A stretch of DNA of 64,000 nt from Shinella lacus (GTDB lineage Bacteria; Pseudomonadota; Alphaproteobacteria; Rhizobiales; Rhizobiaceae), in assembly GCF_010994755.1 (NCBI RefSeq), contig NZ_WHSB02000003.1, positions 1-64,000 on the forward strand, in the 5' to 3' direction. The position numbers and the translations under genes were made by a program. Of the stretch, positions 7,780-16,282 are shown one piece after another (the stretch's first letter is position 1; every line of letters starts with the position of its first letter). Under the pieces are notes generated by a model. It did no database searches. It worked only from the letters and a program-made list of their open reading frames with translations, and was not told the origin of the DNA.

Positions 7780-9455
7780 TCCTTTCTCTCGATCCGGCGC
7801 GAATCCGGCTATCGGCGCGGTCTTCCAGTACCGGTAGACGATACGCTGCGGCTGTTCTACAGGCTGCCAGCGATATCCAGACTGCTCCTTTACTTGAGCT
7901 TGAACGGGAAGACGGGCGGGACGTCATCCTTCCGACCAGCCGCAAGCTGATCGACCGTGTCGCGACGCTGGCCATCGCCGATTGCCTCACCGGCGGCAGC
8001 ACGCATCGCAGACGGGCGATCCGCGAAGTTCTGAATGCCGCGGCGTTTCAGAGCTGGAATCCCGCCCATTTCCTCGACACTGCCGAAATGACGACGGGCG
8101 TGGCGCTCGGTCTTCTCTGGACCCGCCCCCTCCTCTCGCGCACCGAGCGCGACACGATGGCGACGGCAATCGTCGAAAAAGGGCTTTCCCCCGGCCTTGC
8201 GGCTGCCGCTGCCGGCGCGCCCTGGATGACGGCGGAAAACAACTGGAACATCGTGTGCTGCGCGGGAATGATCGCCGGTGCAGCTGCGCTGGAGGGCGCC
8301 GACAAGGAGGTCCGAGACGCCGCGCTCGGCTGCTTCGTGCCGGCCATCGACCACGGTTTGCGCGCTTTCGGGGCAGACGGCGGTTATACGGAAGGCCCGG
8401 ACTATTGGGAATATGCCGTGCGCTACGCGGTGCTGGCCCAGGCATTCATGAAGGACCTGGGCATCGGCCCCGATGCACCGGCCGCACTCCTCAACACCTG
8501 GCGCTACGGACGCGGTCTCACCGGTCCGAGCGGACGGATGTTCAATTTCGGCGATGCGACGGAAGAGCCGCGCCGGTCGCCGGTGCTCGGCTGGCTCGCC
8601 AACCGCACGGGCGATCCGGACGCCATGGCCTGGCAACATGCCGCTCCCGGTGATCCGCATCCCTTCGATCTTCTCTGGTGCGCACCGGACCTTGAAACGG
8701 CGAGCGCGAGCGAAGGACCCGTTGCCTATGAACCGGCGGGCATCGCGGTGCTGCGCAACGGCACCACCTGGCTGGCGCTCAAGGGTGGGCGCAACGATGT
8801 CAACCACGCCCATCTGGACCTCGGCACTTTCGTGCTGGAAATGGCAGGCCAGCGTTTTGCCGGCGAACTCGGCCGCGAGAATTATGCCCTGCCCGGCTAC
8901 TTCGATCGGGCGCGGCGGTTCGGCTATTTTCGCACACAGACCGCCGCCCATAATATACTGCTGATCGATGGGGCAGAGCAATCGTTCGACGCCTACGCAA
9001 CTCTCCTCGGCACCGGACAGGAGGGCGAGAACCGCTTTGTGGCCTACCAGATTTTTGACGGGGAGCGGCGATCGGTCTGGCGTCGGGGCGCCGCGCTGGC
9101 GGATGGCGGCGCAGTTTTCATCGTCGACGAACTGGAGGCGGGCAACGGTCCCCTGCCGCGTGCGACATGGCAGGTCTATACGCAAGCGACGGTGACCCTC
9201 GATGGTGCACGCGCCAAACTCGCCTTGGGGGATGTGATGGCGGAGGCGGAAATCCTGGAACCGGCAGGGCTCGTCTGGTCGTTTGAAAGGGCTCCTTCCC
9301 CCGCGGGCGAGAGCAGCAACGCGGCCTTCGGACGCTTGTTCTTTGACGTGCCGGCGTCAAGGGAGGCGCAATCCATTACCGTCAGGTTCTCCCTCGCCGG
9401 TGACACCGGGACGTGGAAACCAGCCGCGATCGACGGCTGGCCGCTTGGCACCTGA
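7776..9455 (+). CDS. Heparinase II/III-like protein
   Basis: A protein of up to 559 residues. The N-terminal half is an alpha-helical toroid (RKLIDRVATLAIADCLTGG, then FLDTAEMTTGVALGL and NNWNIVCCAGM). The C-terminal beta-sandwich is of heparinase II/III type, with the hallmarks GGRNDVNHAHLDLGTFVLEM and AAHNILLIDGAEQ. Relatives are polysaccharide lyases acting on acidic polysaccharides. No signal peptide is seen. The proposed TTG start overlaps the lipoprotein stop, and an in-frame stop at 7767-7769 prevents a longer protein, so the usual extreme N-terminus may be missing. It lies just upstream of the glycosyltransferase operon, which suggests a link to surface polysaccharide. Confidence 0.72.
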   Translation: MILSLDPARIRLSARSSSTGRRYAAAVLQAASDIQTAPLLELEREDGRDVILPTSRKLIDRVATLAIADCLTGGSTHRRRAIREVLNAAAFQSWNPAHFLDTAEMTTGVALGLLWTRPLLSRTERDTMATAIVEKGLSPGLAAAAAGAPWMTAENNWNIVCCAGMIAGAAALEGADKEVRDAALGCFVPAIDHGLRAFGADGGYTEGPDYWEYAVRYAVLAQAFMKDLGIGPDAPAALLNTWRYGRGLTGPSGRMFNFGDATEEPRRSPVLGWLANRTGDPDAMAWQHAAPGDPHPFDLLWCAPDLETASASEGPVAYEPAGIAVLRNGTTWLALKGGRNDVNHAHLDLGTFVLEMAGQRFAGELGRENYALPGYFDRARRFGYFRTQTAAHNILLIDGAEQSFDAYATLLGTGQEGENRFVAYQIFDGERRSVWRRGAALADGGAVFIVDELEAGNGPLPRATWQVYTQATVTLDGARAKLALGDVMAEAEILEPAGLVWSFERAPSPAGESSNAAFGRLFFDVPASREAQSITVRFSLAGDTGTWKPAAIDGWPLGT

Positions 9456-9501
9456 GCGCCGTCTCACCCCGCTATTTCCACCCGCATCGTGCAGACTTCG
9501 T

Positions 9502-9530
9502 TTGACTCCGCCAAATCCCGGCAATAGCCT
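9502..9530 (+). promoter_or_regulatory. Putative promoter of the glycosyltransferase operon
   Basis: TTGACT at 9502-9507 and TAGCCT at 9525-9530, spacing 17, lie 50 bases before the 146-residue gene. This would give the three-gene operon its own start separate from the heparinase-like gene. Confidence 0.4.
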
Positions 9531-9580
9531 TGATTCATCGGCGCTTTCCGGCCTGTCCGGGGGATCGAGGAGGAGGCGGA

Positions 9581-10021
9581 ATGGGGATTTTCGGCTGGTT
9601 GCCGCGGCGCGGCCCAAAGCCTGCAACACCGGAGGCCGAGCCGGAGCCGACCCTCGCAATCTATGCCTCCCAGCCCGCGCTCACCGCAATTATCGTCACC
9701 CTCATCGGCGTCGATGCCGCGCAGGTCGATGAGATCATCGATGTGACGAACCAGCGCTTCGGCAGCCGGCACAAGATCGTCTATCTCACCGACAGCCTCG
9801 ACTTCATGCATTTCCGCAACCGGGGCGCAATCTTCGAATATCTCCCCTCGGCGCTCGAACAGAAACTGCATGCCGCCGAGATTTCGTGGAATGCCTATCT
9901 CGCCAAGCGCTGGCAACTGCTCGTTTCGAAATGGCAGCCGGTGCATGTCGTCAGCTACGGGCAGAACATCGATGCCTTCCTCGCCGCCGCTCCGCGCATG
10001 ACGGCTCGGAACGAGCGATGA
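9581..10021 (+). CDS. Hypothetical protein, first gene of glycosyltransferase operon
   Basis: A 146-residue protein I do not recognise. After a Pro/Glu-rich N-terminal stretch (residues 10-25) it looks like a compact alpha/beta domain, with hydrophobic strands LAIYAS and TAIIVTLIGV and a segment HKIVYLTDSLDFMHFRNRGA. It has no signal peptide or membrane segment. The start is fixed by a strong AGGAGG site at 9569-9574. Its stop overlaps the start of the next gene (ATGA), so it is translationally coupled to the chimeric glycosyltransferase and may be a partner of it. The TDSLDF stretch resembles strand-loop elements of glycosyltransferase folds, but that is a guess. Confidence 0.75.
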   Translation: MGIFGWLPRRGPKPATPEAEPEPTLAIYASQPALTAIIVTLIGVDAAQVDEIIDVTNQRFGSRHKIVYLTDSLDFMHFRNRGAIFEYLPSALEQKLHAAEISWNAYLAKRWQLLVSKWQPVHVVSYGQNIDAFLAAAPRMTARNER

Positions 10022-12234
10022 GTGCAACGCTCGACATCCTCTTCGTCGCCGACGCGCGCTTCGAGGGAGGGACATCGACCGCGCTCGCCGTCGAGATCCG
10101 GGCGGCGGCGCGGGCGGGTCTCCGGACGGGGCTTCTCGCCATCAAAGGCCCCCTGCTCGGCCTGCCCTTTCCCATGCATCCCGACTTGCGAAAACTGATC
10201 GACGACGGGCTGACGGAGCGCATCGATCCCGACATGCGGCTCACGGCCCGCCTGACGCTGATCCACCACCCGACGATCGTCGAAAATCGCCCCACGCGAC
10301 GGCTGTCGATCACCACCGACAAGCTGCTGATCGTGCTGCACCACCCGATGTATGACGGCAACGGCCGCCGGCAATACGACCTGGATCGCGTCATCGCGCA
10401 TGCCAGCGATGCCTTCGGCGCCGATGTGCATCTCGCCCCCGTCAGCGCCGTCGTGCGCGACAGCCTGCCACGCCTGCTGCCGCCCTATGCGCATATGCTG
10501 GAGGAGGACTGGGGCAACCTCGTAGAGCTTGATGACTGGCCGGCAAAACCGGTCCGCCCGCCCGCCTACCCCGTCGTGATCGGCCGCCATTCACGTCCCG
10601 ACCCCCTGAAATGGCCGACCGCGGAAGATGCACACCTCGCCTATCCGGCCGACGGCAGCCGATTTCGCGTGCGAGCGCTCGGCGCAGATGCGTATCTTGC
10701 GGAAAAATATGGCACGCTCCCCACCAATTGGGAGCTGATCCCCTTCGCCTGGGATGGCGTTCCGGATTTCCTCGGCACGCTCGATTTCTACGTCTATTTT
10801 CATGATCCCGCGTGGTCGGAGGCTTTTGGACGCACGATCCTAGAGGCGCTGGCGACCGGCCTCGTCGTGATCCTCCCCCCGCATTTCGCGGTACTCTTCG
10901 CAAAAGCCGCCGTCTATGCGGAACCAGCAGAGGTCGAAAGCGTCATCGCGCGTTTCGTGGCCGATCCGGTGCTTTACCGGTCCCAATGCGAGCAGGCCCG
11001 CCGTTTTGTCGAAAACAATTACGATGCGGCGATCTATAGTGATCGCGTCGCCCGCATCATCGGCGATGAAACAACATCGCCGGCCGGCGACGGGCTTTTC
11101 CCGCCGCTTCCGCAGCGCAACGTGCTCTTCGCCTCCAGCAACGGCATCGGCGTCGGCCATCTCACGCAGCAGCTGGCGATCGCCCAGCGCCTGCCGCCGG
11201 ATTTGACGCCGGTCTTCGCGACCATGTCCTATTCGATGAAGGCCGCCGTGCAGCATGGCTACCAAGCGCATTTCCTGCCGCATCACCGCATTCTTGAAGC
11301 GGATCCGGAGGACTGGAACACCTGCCTCGCCGAAGAACTGTTCGAACTCGTCGCCCATCTGCGCCCGACGGTCTTCGCCTATGATGCCACGGCAGTCTTC
11401 GAGGGTGTGACGCGGGCGCTCGACATGTTTCCGGATATTTTCAAGATCTGGGTGCGTCGCCCGCTCTGGCAGGAATCGCACCGCGTCTTCCTCGAATTCT
11501 CCGACAGTTTCGACGCCGTCATCGAGCCGGGCGAACTGGCGGAGACCTTCGACCACGGCCCGACGGCCGCCTGCCGCAAGGAGGTTTTCCTCGTGCCGCC
11601 GGTTCTGCATCTCGATCCTTCGGAGCGCATGTCGCGCGAAAGTGCCCGCGCCGCGCTCGGCATCCCGGACGGCATGACGGTCGTGGCGTTCCAGCTCGGG
11701 GCGGGGGCCAATTTCGACGTCAAGGACCTGCGCGCAGCGCTTCTCGCCGAGGTGCTCAGGCGTCCCGATACGATCGCGCTGGAAATCCAGTCGCCCATCA
11801 CGCCGAATGCCGCGGGCCTCGAAATTCTCGGCGAGCGGCACCGCACGGTCGAACTCTTCCCGAGCTTCCGCTTCAGCCGGGCCTTCGACGCGGCGATCTC
11901 GGCGGCGGGCTACAACACGTTCCACGAACAGGTACTGGGCTCAATTCCAACGCTCTTCGTGCCCAACGAGGGCGACGAGATGGACCTTCAGGCAAGTCGC
12001 GCCCGCTGGGCAGAGCTCACCGGCCGCGGCTGGATGATGCGCCGCGACTACGATCTCGGCTTCGCCGCCCAGCATGTCGAGCGCCTGCTGGACCCGCTGG
12101 AACGCGCGGCCGTCATTCGCCGTTGCCAGTCGATCGTGTGGAAGAACGGCGCGGTGGACATCGCCCGCTATGTGGAGGATCACGCGCGCATGCTGCGCAC
12201 CGATTGGGACATAACGAAGCTCGGCAGCACGTGA
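10018..12234 (+). CDS. Chimeric two-domain glycosyltransferase (GT4-like plus MurG-like)
   Basis: A 738-residue protein with two glycosyltransferase-like halves. Residues 1-350 resemble a GT4-type enzyme: N-terminal strand LDILFVADARFEGGTSTA and, at 268-276, the E-x7-E arrangement EAFGRTILEAL. Residues 366-735 resemble the MurG/GtfB fold: a start NVLFASSNGIGVGHLTQQ with a glycine-rich acceptor loop, and a C-terminal AAGYNTFHEQVLGSIPTLFVP typical of the nucleotide-sugar site. No membrane segments are visible, so it is cytoplasmic or peripheral. The C-terminal half is clearly paralogous to that of the next gene. Its stop lies seven bases before the next start. The sugars transferred are unknown. 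Confidence 0.78.
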   Translation: MSATLDILFVADARFEGGTSTALAVEIRAAARAGLRTGLLAIKGPLLGLPFPMHPDLRKLIDDGLTERIDPDMRLTARLTLIHHPTIVENRPTRRLSITTDKLLIVLHHPMYDGNGRRQYDLDRVIAHASDAFGADVHLAPVSAVVRDSLPRLLPPYAHMLEEDWGNLVELDDWPAKPVRPPAYPVVIGRHSRPDPLKWPTAEDAHLAYPADGSRFRVRALGADAYLAEKYGTLPTNWELIPFAWDGVPDFLGTLDFYVYFHDPAWSEAFGRTILEALATGLVVILPPHFAVLFAKAAVYAEPAEVESVIARFVADPVLYRSQCEQARRFVENNYDAAIYSDRVARIIGDETTSPAGDGLFPPLPQRNVLFASSNGIGVGHLTQQLAIAQRLPPDLTPVFATMSYSMKAAVQHGYQAHFLPHHRILEADPEDWNTCLAEELFELVAHLRPTVFAYDATAVFEGVTRALDMFPDIFKIWVRRPLWQESHRVFLEFSDSFDAVIEPGELAETFDHGPTAACRKEVFLVPPVLHLDPSERMSRESARAALGIPDGMTVVAFQLGAGANFDVKDLRAALLAEVLRRPDTIALEIQSPITPNAAGLEILGERHRTVELFPSFRFSRAFDAAISAAGYNTFHEQVLGSIPTLFVPNEGDEMDLQASRARWAELTGRGWMMRRDYDLGFAAQHVERLLDPLERAAVIRRCQSIVWKNGAVDIARYVEDHARMLRTDWDITKLGST

Positions 12235-12241
12235 GGATGTG

Positions 12242-14107
12242 GTGACCCCACCAGCCTGCAACATCTGTGGCAGTTCGGCCTTCGGGGATACCTATGGCAA
12301 GGCGGGCAGTGCCTTCATCCGCAAGAACGTGCGGTGCGAGGGCTGCGGCTCGCTGGAGCGCCACCGGCTGATCTTCGAAGTGCTGCGCATGCGCGGCCTG
12401 CTGTCCGGAAACCGTCGTGTCCTGCATCTGGCACCCGAAGAATGCCTCGCCACCATCCTGCGCAACCGCTTCGGCGGCAACTATCTCTGTGGTGATCTCG
12501 ATCCGGGCCAGTTCTCCTTCCCCGTCACGCGTATCGACCTGTGCAGCGATCTCGACCGCTTCGCCCCCGCCTCCTTCGACATCGTGCTGCACAATCATGT
12601 GCTGGAGCATGTGGCCTGCGATTATAAGGCAGTGGCCGCGCGCCTGGACGGCCTGCTGAAGCCCGGCGGCCTGCACATCTTCAGTGTCCCCTTCCTCGAA
12701 GGCGGCTTTCGCGAGGCGCTGGACGAGCGGACCGACGATTATCGCACCGACCATTTCGGCCAGTGGGATCATATGCGGATCTTCTCGCCGGAGGATTTTT
12801 TGCAAACTCTGGGATCGGCGCTGCCGGTGCCGGAGGAGTATGACGCGACCCGCCTCGTTCCGGCCGAACGGCTCTTCGCCATCAACGTGCCGGAAGACGC
12901 CTGGCGCGGCTTCAACAACAATTCCGTGTTCCTGCTTGAAAAGCGGCAGCCCGAGGATGCCTTTGCGGTCTCCCCGGCTACGCACCTCGCCTCCGCGCGC
13001 CCTCCCCATCGGCCGGATGCAGTGCTGTTCGTCTCGGCCAACGGCATCGGCCAGGGCCATCTCACGCGCCAGCTCGCGGTCGCCCGACGCCTGAAACACC
13101 GCCCGGCCGCCTTCCTGACGATGAGCTACAGCGCGGGGATCGTGCGGGACATGGGGTTTCCGGTGCATTTCGTTCCGCACCACGCGCTTTCGGGCGAAGA
13201 GCCCGGTGCCTGGAACGCCCGGCTCGCCACGGAAATCGAGCTGCTGCTCGACGCCTACCATGTCACGACCCTGATCTACGACGTCAACTTCGTCTTCGAC
13301 GGCATCATAGAGGTGCTGCGCAACCATGCGAAGCTCCAGGCTGTCTGGATCCGCCGCGCCATGTGGCCGAGCCACCATGCCAGCTATATCGGCGCGGGCG
13401 TGCATTTCCCCATCATCATCGAGCCGGACGACTATGCCGCCGCCCTCGATGCGGGGCCGACCACGACCGACCGGGCGAAGACCACGCTCGTGCCGCCGAT
13501 GTTGCTGATCGATCCCTCGGAGCGGCTGGAACGTGGCGCCGCCCGCCAGTCGCTCGGCCTGCCGCAGGAGGGTTTCGTCGTCCTCGTCGATCTCTCTCGC
13601 TCCTCCAATCCGGATCTCACGCATCTGCATGGACGGCTGCTCGACGATCTGCTGGCGAGGCCGGACATTCACATCGTGGAGCTGAAATCGCCGCTCACCG
13701 GAAACGTCGCCCCGCGCCACCCGACGCGTCACCGCCTGGTCACCCTCCACCCCGCCTATGCCCATAGCCGCGCCTTCGACGCCGCGATCGTGCGGGCGGG
13801 ATACAACACCTTCCACGAGCACATCGCCGGCGGCATTCCCACGCTTTTCGTGCCGGACGAAAGCCCTGACATGGACCGCCAGGTCGATCGCGCCCGCTGG
13901 GCGCAAGAGCGTGGCGCCGCCTTGATGCACCGTTTGGGCGATGGCGAAGCCGGGCTTTCCGCCGCTATCGACAGACTGCTGTCGGCCGACGCGCGGGCCG
14001 CGCTGACGGCCGCCTGTGCCGCCATCACCGGCGCGCGCTGGCAAAACGGCGCGGACGTGCTGGCCGGCATGCTGGAAGGCCGCTTCGATGGCGAGGACAC
14101 AGAATAA
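12242..14107 (+). CDS. Chimeric methyltransferase and MurG-like glycosyltransferase
   Basis: A 621-residue protein with three parts. A zinc-ribbon-like N-terminus has Cys6, Cys9, Cys32 and Cys35 in CNICG and CEGCGSLERHR. An AdoMet methyltransferase domain runs to about 235, with DIVLHNHVLEHVACDY and LLKPGGLHIFSVPF. A MurG-like glycosyltransferase half (about 260-615) starts VLFVSANGIGQGHLTRQ and has RAGYNTFHEHIAGGIPTLFVPDE. That half shares NGIG.GHLT, TMSYS, VPPML.IDPSER and GYNTFHE with the preceding gene, so the two arose by domain duplication and swapping. The GTG at 12242 is preferred because GAGG lies five bases upstream; a GTG one codon earlier is possible. It is the last gene of the operon. 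Confidence 0.78.
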   Translation: MTPPACNICGSSAFGDTYGKAGSAFIRKNVRCEGCGSLERHRLIFEVLRMRGLLSGNRRVLHLAPEECLATILRNRFGGNYLCGDLDPGQFSFPVTRIDLCSDLDRFAPASFDIVLHNHVLEHVACDYKAVAARLDGLLKPGGLHIFSVPFLEGGFREALDERTDDYRTDHFGQWDHMRIFSPEDFLQTLGSALPVPEEYDATRLVPAERLFAINVPEDAWRGFNNNSVFLLEKRQPEDAFAVSPATHLASARPPHRPDAVLFVSANGIGQGHLTRQLAVARRLKHRPAAFLTMSYSAGIVRDMGFPVHFVPHHALSGEEPGAWNARLATEIELLLDAYHVTTLIYDVNFVFDGIIEVLRNHAKLQAVWIRRAMWPSHHASYIGAGVHFPIIIEPDDYAAALDAGPTTTDRAKTTLVPPMLLIDPSERLERGAARQSLGLPQEGFVVLVDLSRSSNPDLTHLHGRLLDDLLARPDIHIVELKSPLTGNVAPRHPTRHRLVTLHPAYAHSRAFDAAIVRAGYNTFHEHIAGGIPTLFVPDESPDMDRQVDRARWAQERGAALMHRLGDGEAGLSAAIDRLLSADARAALTAACAAITGARWQNGADVLAGMLEGRFDGEDTE

Positions 14108-14182
14108 TGCGCCGAGGCATCCCGTCTTGCTCAATATCAGGCTGCGGGACTATGCTGTGATGGCTGGTCGGATTTTCATGGG

Positions 14183-16276
14183 ATGCCGATGCACATGCAA
14201 CGTTTCTTTCTGCTTCTCGCGTTCCTTCTCTGCACGGCGACGGCGACGCTCGCCGCCAAGGAAAACCGTGTCGCGCTGGTGATCGGCAACGGCAAATACA
14301 GTGCGCTCCCGCATCTGCCCAATGCGGAGAGTGATGCGCGACTGATGGAAAAGGCGCTTTCGGCGGCGGGTTTCAAGACTTTCCCGGTCATCGACGGCAA
14401 CCGCCAGCAGATGGTGCGCGCGATGCGCAGCTTTGCCGATGCGCTGACGCCTGAAACCAATGCCGTCATCTATTATGCCGGCCACGGCATCCAGTTTGCC
14501 GACGAGAACTACCTGATCCCGACGGACAGCCAGCTCACGAGCTCGTCCGACCTGCCGCTCGAGGCTTTCAGCCTGAAGATGGTGACGGAGCAGATCGAAC
14601 GGGTGCGGCCCCGCATCGCCGTGTTCATCGTGGACGCCTGCCGCAACAATCCGCTGGAGACCAACCGCTCGGCGGGCGCCGCGGCCAATGACGGTGCGAC
14701 GCGCGGGCTTGCGCGCGCCACCGGGCCGCTCGGCACCTTCATCGCCTTTGCCACGGCACCGGGCAAGGTCGCGACCGATGGCACGAAGGGCAACAGCCCC
14801 TTCACGAAGGCGCTGGCCGAGCTCATCACCGCGCCGGGCCTGCCGATCGAGCAGGTCTTCAAGCGCGTGCGCGAACGGGTGGTCGACGAGACTGGCGGCG
14901 AGCAGGTGCCGTGGGACAATTCCTCGCTGACCAAGGATTTCTTCTTCACCGAAGCGCTGCCGGAAGAGCCGAAATTCTCGGCCGAAGCGACGCAGGATGC
15001 GGAGGCCTGGCAGGCCGCGGCGGACGAGGACAATGCCGCAAGCTACAAGTCCTATCTCGCCACCTTCCCGCAGGGACTTTTCGCCGACATAGCCGAGATG
15101 CGGGTGGAGGTGCTGGAAGAGGCGAAGAAGCCCAAGGAAGAGGAAGTCGCGACCCTTGCCGTCGACCGCAGCATCAATGCCGCCGAAGACCTGTTGATGT
15201 GGAACGACATCCAGGCCGCTGGCACTGCCGAGCAATACCGCATCTACCTGGAAAAGTTCCCCGAGGGCGTCTTCGCCAAGCTCGCACGCCTGCGGCTGGA
15301 GGACGCCACAAAGGGCTCCGACGAGACGGTGCCGGCGATTTCCGGGCGCGTCACGGCGAATTACGAGGAGTTCTCGGAAAACCCGCTCTATCCGGAAATC
15401 ACCGACTGCGACCGCGAGGCCGGCCATGTGCAGGAGATCGCAGACCCCGCCGTCGGCGTCTATTTCAAGCAGATCAAGCCGGAGACTGCCGTTCCCGCCT
15501 GCATGGCGGCACTCAAACAATATCCGGACAGCTTTCGCATTCTCATGAATTACGGCCGGGCGATCGACGCCGCGGGCCGCAACGCCGAGGCGCGCGAGAT
15601 CTATCGCACGGGCGCCGCCGCCGGCTTCCCGATTGCCTATCGCTCGCTCGGCGACGTCTATCGCGACGGCCGCGGCATCGAGAAGAACCTGAACGAAGCC
15701 CGTTACTGGTATGTGCTGGGGGCTGCGAAGAAGAACGTCTTCGCCGAGTTCAACCTCGCGCTCATCTACGAAAACGGCCTTGGCGTGAGCGCCGACCCCC
15801 AGAAGGCGGCCTATTGGCTCTGGCGGGCCGCAAAACAGGGTTTTGCCCCGGCCATGGAGAAGCTTTCGGCCTATTACCTCGACGGCAAGGCGGTGCCGAA
15901 GGATGTCGCGCAGGCCGAGATCCTGCTGACGGGGGCCGCCGAGATGGGGCATATCTACGCCGAACTGCGGCTCGGCGACCTCTATATCGACGGCAGCGCC
16001 CTGAAGCAGAACCCGGCGGCCGGCGCGGAATGGATCCGCAGGGCTGCGCGTCAAGGCTATAACGAGGCGCAGTTCCGGCTCGCCACGCTTTATCTTGACG
16101 GCATCGGCCTGAAGAAGGACCCCGCCGAGGCGCTCGCCTGGTTCACGCTCGCCAAGGCCAACGGCGTCGAGCGGGCGCAGGAGAATGTGGCGACGCTCAG
16201 CGAAAAACTCGGCAACAAGGCCGTCAAGAAAGCCGAAAAATTCGCCTCAAGCTTCCAGCCAATAGCCGTGAAATAA
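14183..16276 (+). CDS. Caspase-like (peptidase C14) protein with Sel1 repeats
   Basis: A 697-residue protein with a signal peptide (about residues 6-25, ending ATLAA). A caspase-type p20 domain at about 26-250 has the catalytic pair His101 in YYAGHGIQ and Cys153 in VDACRNNP. A linker with two SPOR- or TPR-like segments (WNDIQAAGTAEQYRIYLEKFPEG near 335) follows. About five Sel1-type repeats fill residues 460-690 (for example SLGDVYRDGRGIEKNLNEARYWY and RLGDLYIDGSALKQNP). Such periplasmic caspase/Sel1 proteins are common in rhizobia, but their substrates are unknown. Three ATGs within five codons make the exact start uncertain. It follows the glycosyltransferase operon by 75 bases and converges with the diguanylate cyclase gene. 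Confidence 0.85.
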   Translation: MPMHMQRFFLLLAFLLCTATATLAAKENRVALVIGNGKYSALPHLPNAESDARLMEKALSAAGFKTFPVIDGNRQQMVRAMRSFADALTPETNAVIYYAGHGIQFADENYLIPTDSQLTSSSDLPLEAFSLKMVTEQIERVRPRIAVFIVDACRNNPLETNRSAGAAANDGATRGLARATGPLGTFIAFATAPGKVATDGTKGNSPFTKALAELITAPGLPIEQVFKRVRERVVDETGGEQVPWDNSSLTKDFFFTEALPEEPKFSAEATQDAEAWQAAADEDNAASYKSYLATFPQGLFADIAEMRVEVLEEAKKPKEEEVATLAVDRSINAAEDLLMWNDIQAAGTAEQYRIYLEKFPEGVFAKLARLRLEDATKGSDETVPAISGRVTANYEEFSENPLYPEITDCDREAGHVQEIADPAVGVYFKQIKPETAVPACMAALKQYPDSFRILMNYGRAIDAAGRNAEAREIYRTGAAAGFPIAYRSLGDVYRDGRGIEKNLNEARYWYVLGAAKKNVFAEFNLALIYENGLGVSADPQKAAYWLWRAAKQGFAPAMEKLSAYYLDGKAVPKDVAQAEILLTGAAEMGHIYAELRLGDLYIDGSALKQNPAAGAEWIRRAARQGYNEAQFRLATLYLDGIGLKKDPAEALAWFTLAKANGVERAQENVATLSEKLGNKAVKKAEKFASSFQPIAVK

Positions 16277-16282
16277 ACCGCT

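Noticed and set aside
14183-16276. Reading the caspase-like protein as part of an anti-phage defence system.
   Set aside because: It has a signal peptide and Sel1 repeats and no neighbouring defence genes, which fits a periplasmic role better.
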